Part shown: positions 62,632 through 64,000 of the stretch, in pieces
Layout: every line of letters begins with the position of its first letter
How positions within the stretch are numbered: position 1 is the stretch's first letter
Assembly (NCBI GenBank): GCA_023853785.1
Contig: JAJIRX010000067.1
Location: 62,001-126,000, forward strand
Reading direction: 5' to 3'
Origin: Psilocybe azurescens
Lineage: Eukaryota; Basidiomycota; Agaricomycetes; Agaricales; Agrocybaceae
Length of the DNA stretch: 64,000 nucleotides
Translations under genes and position numbers: made by a program
The notes under the pieces: generated by a model
What the model was told of the DNA's origin: nothing
Database searches by the model: none
The model's input: the letters and a program-made list of their open reading frames with translations, nothing else

Positions 62632-62805
62632 CTAAGGGCAGGAACTTCCAGTGCAAATGTACTCTCCAGTTGTTCCGATTTTCTTGCAGGTACATCCACG
62701 GGCCTCGAGATTCTGACCAAGAGCCGCAATGGGGCTAGGTGCTGCCTGGACGGTGTAGGACAAGGCGGCGAGCATGACGGCGACGATGGTAGCGGAGAAT
62801 TTCAT
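62632..62805 (-). CDS. Small secreted cysteine-rich peptide precursor, 57 aa
   Basis: A single-exon frame: MKFSATIVAVMLAALSYTVQ then A, a textbook signal peptide cut at about residue 21 (VQA/AP), a short propeptide APSPIAALGQNLEAR, and a mature-looking tail that starts GCTCKKIGTTGEYI and ends with CTGSSCP. That gives four Cys in ~21 residues, enough for two disulfides. The Arg before GCTC is a plausible processing point. The ATG has AAAG before it, and a TATA-like ATAAATA lies about 70 bases upstream. The mature peptide family was not recognised; roles known for such fungal proteins range from cell-wall and developmental functions to interactions with other organisms, and none is claimed here. 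Confidence 0.75.
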   Translation of the reverse strand: MKFSATIVAVMLAALSYTVQAAPSPIAALGQNLEARGCTCKKIGTTGEYICTGSSCP

Positions 62806-62872
62806 CTTTGACTGAGTGTTTGTGTGAATGAAAACGGGGACTTGTTTCCTTGCTTATTTTGAGCTAGGGTCT

Positions 62873-62883
62873 CGTATTTATGC
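62873..62883 (-). promoter_or_regulatory. TATA-like box of the small secreted peptide gene
   Basis: GCATAAATACG on the minus strand, 68-78 bases upstream of the ATG at 62805, followed by a pyrimidine/AC-rich leader ending CACTCAGTCAAAG. Position and sequence fit a core promoter element; function is inferred. Confidence 0.5.
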
Positions 62884-63549
62884 TATTCTGTAACACCTCA
62901 TCCACCGCGCGCACCACATGCACTGTGCAGTCTACTACAGTAATGGCGATGACTGCCCTATCTCGACTCGCTTATCAGTTTCTTCTAACCTGAAGACGCA
63001 TGGAATAGAAACGCGTGTCAACTTTCAAGAGCCTAAATTGGTACTTAATATGTCATTACGAATTTAACGCCATGCATTGCATACTGGTACAGATCATTCT
63101 TGTAAATCAGCTCTGTAGAATATCTCTCAAGATACTCTCAAAGCTTTCCTACGGGGGACCCAGTGTGATCAGAGTGTCATGCTCAAGTATTCTGCTCAGC
63201 TTACGATTGTCGCAGATTTAGTATCACCCTTGGATTGAGAAGAAAAGGACGCCTCTTGAATTCAGGACAATCAAATTGGATATCAAAATCAATTATGACT
63301 ACTGTATCATACATTGCACTGATGTAAACATGTTGATGCATATCAACATATGTACATAGGAAAATGAAACTTGTTCCGCCTGAAGCAATACAAACCAACT
63401 CACAGAGACTCGCAGCGGCACTAAAAAGGGGACCTACATGACAATCTAAAATAAGCGAGCGACTGCACGCTTGTGCGCCACATGGAAGGCGTTATGATGA
63501 TCATGATGCCAAGCCTTAATTCAGCGGTCCGAAGACTATGCGCTCTCTA
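62884..63549. other. Intergenic, no gene seen
   Basis: Upstream region of the peptide gene, then the 3' flank of the gene entering from the right edge. Only short frames were seen. Confidence 0.35.
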
Positions 63550-64000
63550 CTAATTGCTCTGGTCTTCATCAGGTATCCAGCGCCCGTCATGATGTAGGCT
63601 GGATTGATATGGAGGAAGCTCCGTGTTATCTGGACGTTCCAGATGTCCATAGAATTCAGGGGTCACTGACTGTCACTGAGCGATTCCGAGGAAGAGGCTC
63701 ACTCTTCCGCTGTCCACGTCAGAGTTCGTATAATTTTGAAGGGTGAGAATTACTTCGGACTTTTCTAACCGTCGTAGAGTCTTTGGTAGCGTTCTATAGA
63801 GAGGGAACGCAAGGCAGTGCGACTCGAGCGGTCTCATTGAGACGCATCTTGGTTAAAAAGTCGACAGAACGCCCGATGCAGACTGGGTAGAAGAACTGTC
63901 GTGTATACTATGACTAACTTACTTCTTTGAAGTTTTTACGAAGCAGATATGATGGTAAACCCAGACGAAGATCTATGAAAAGAGCCCCGAGCAAGGCTGA
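63550..64000 (-). CDS. 3' end of a gene from beyond the right edge, unrecognised
   Basis: The last exon, 63669-63550, reads SVTPEFYGHLERPDNTELPP, then HDGRWIPDEDQSN and a TAG, a convincing C-terminus. Upstream, EVILTLQNYTNSDVDSGR (about 63760-63703) joins it in frame if a 33-nt intron (GTGAGC..CAG) is accepted, which is short. Further frames up to 64000 (GALFIDLRLGLPSYLLRKNF, YPVCIGRSVDFLTKMRLNE) look coding, but the joins are not resolved. No family was recognised. Confidence 0.4.

Overview
The window looks like nuclear DNA of an agaricomycete (mushroom-forming basidiomycete). Genes are cut by many short introns, mostly 45-70 nt, with GT..AG ends. The families are basidiomycete ones: BTB proteins ending K-R-T-I, F-box proteins with the LPxELxxEIF..W..LS.P.LW pattern, seven-helix fungal membrane proteins, adenylate-forming reductases and a bicupin oxalate decarboxylase. 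Many real genes are visible only after splicing or when short frames are considered; all exon joins here were worked out by eye.

Layout. 1-1032 (-): first exon of a SET-domain protein running off the left edge. 2.6-4.0 kb (-): broken F-box gene. 4.0-5.8 kb (-): possible decayed gene. 7.57-9.04 kb (+): BTB protein. 11.0-12.8 kb (+): Fic protein with intact HPFxDGNGR and an N-terminal inhibitory motif. 13.1-14.9 kb (-): ZPR1. 15.7-36.5 kb: a duplicated tract with four copies of an F-box gene (only the copy at 25.6-27.3 kb has a clean frame), copies of an unrecognised neighbour (gene X), and full, truncated and 5'-stub copies of a Tyr/Gln-rich gene with an FCP1/NIF-like motif. Two young insertions sit here, a poly(A) retroposon and a TA-flanked MITE, each with an empty site in a sister repeat. 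37.0-38.2 kb (-): ubiquitin C-terminal hydrolase.

39.1-54.6 kb holds two direct copies of a block of about 4.3 kb, each with a dead thioester-reductase domain of an adenylate-forming reductase followed by a seven-helix membrane protein. Between them lie about 6.9 kb of transposon-like, low-complexity DNA carrying a captured 3' end of the FCP1/NIF-like gene. 54.9-56.7 kb (-): intact nine-exon oxalate decarboxylase with an unusual first-cupin lid. 57.8-62.0 kb (+): WDR48/UAF1-type WD40 protein. 62.6-62.8 kb (-): 57-residue secreted Cys-rich peptide. 63.5-64.0 kb (-): probable 3' end of another gene.

The ubiquitin-linked genes (F-box, BTB, UCH, WDR48) are dispersed, so no operon-like logic is claimed. 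Several otherwise good genes carry a single-base frame break in a homopolymer, which suggests sequence error in at least some cases.
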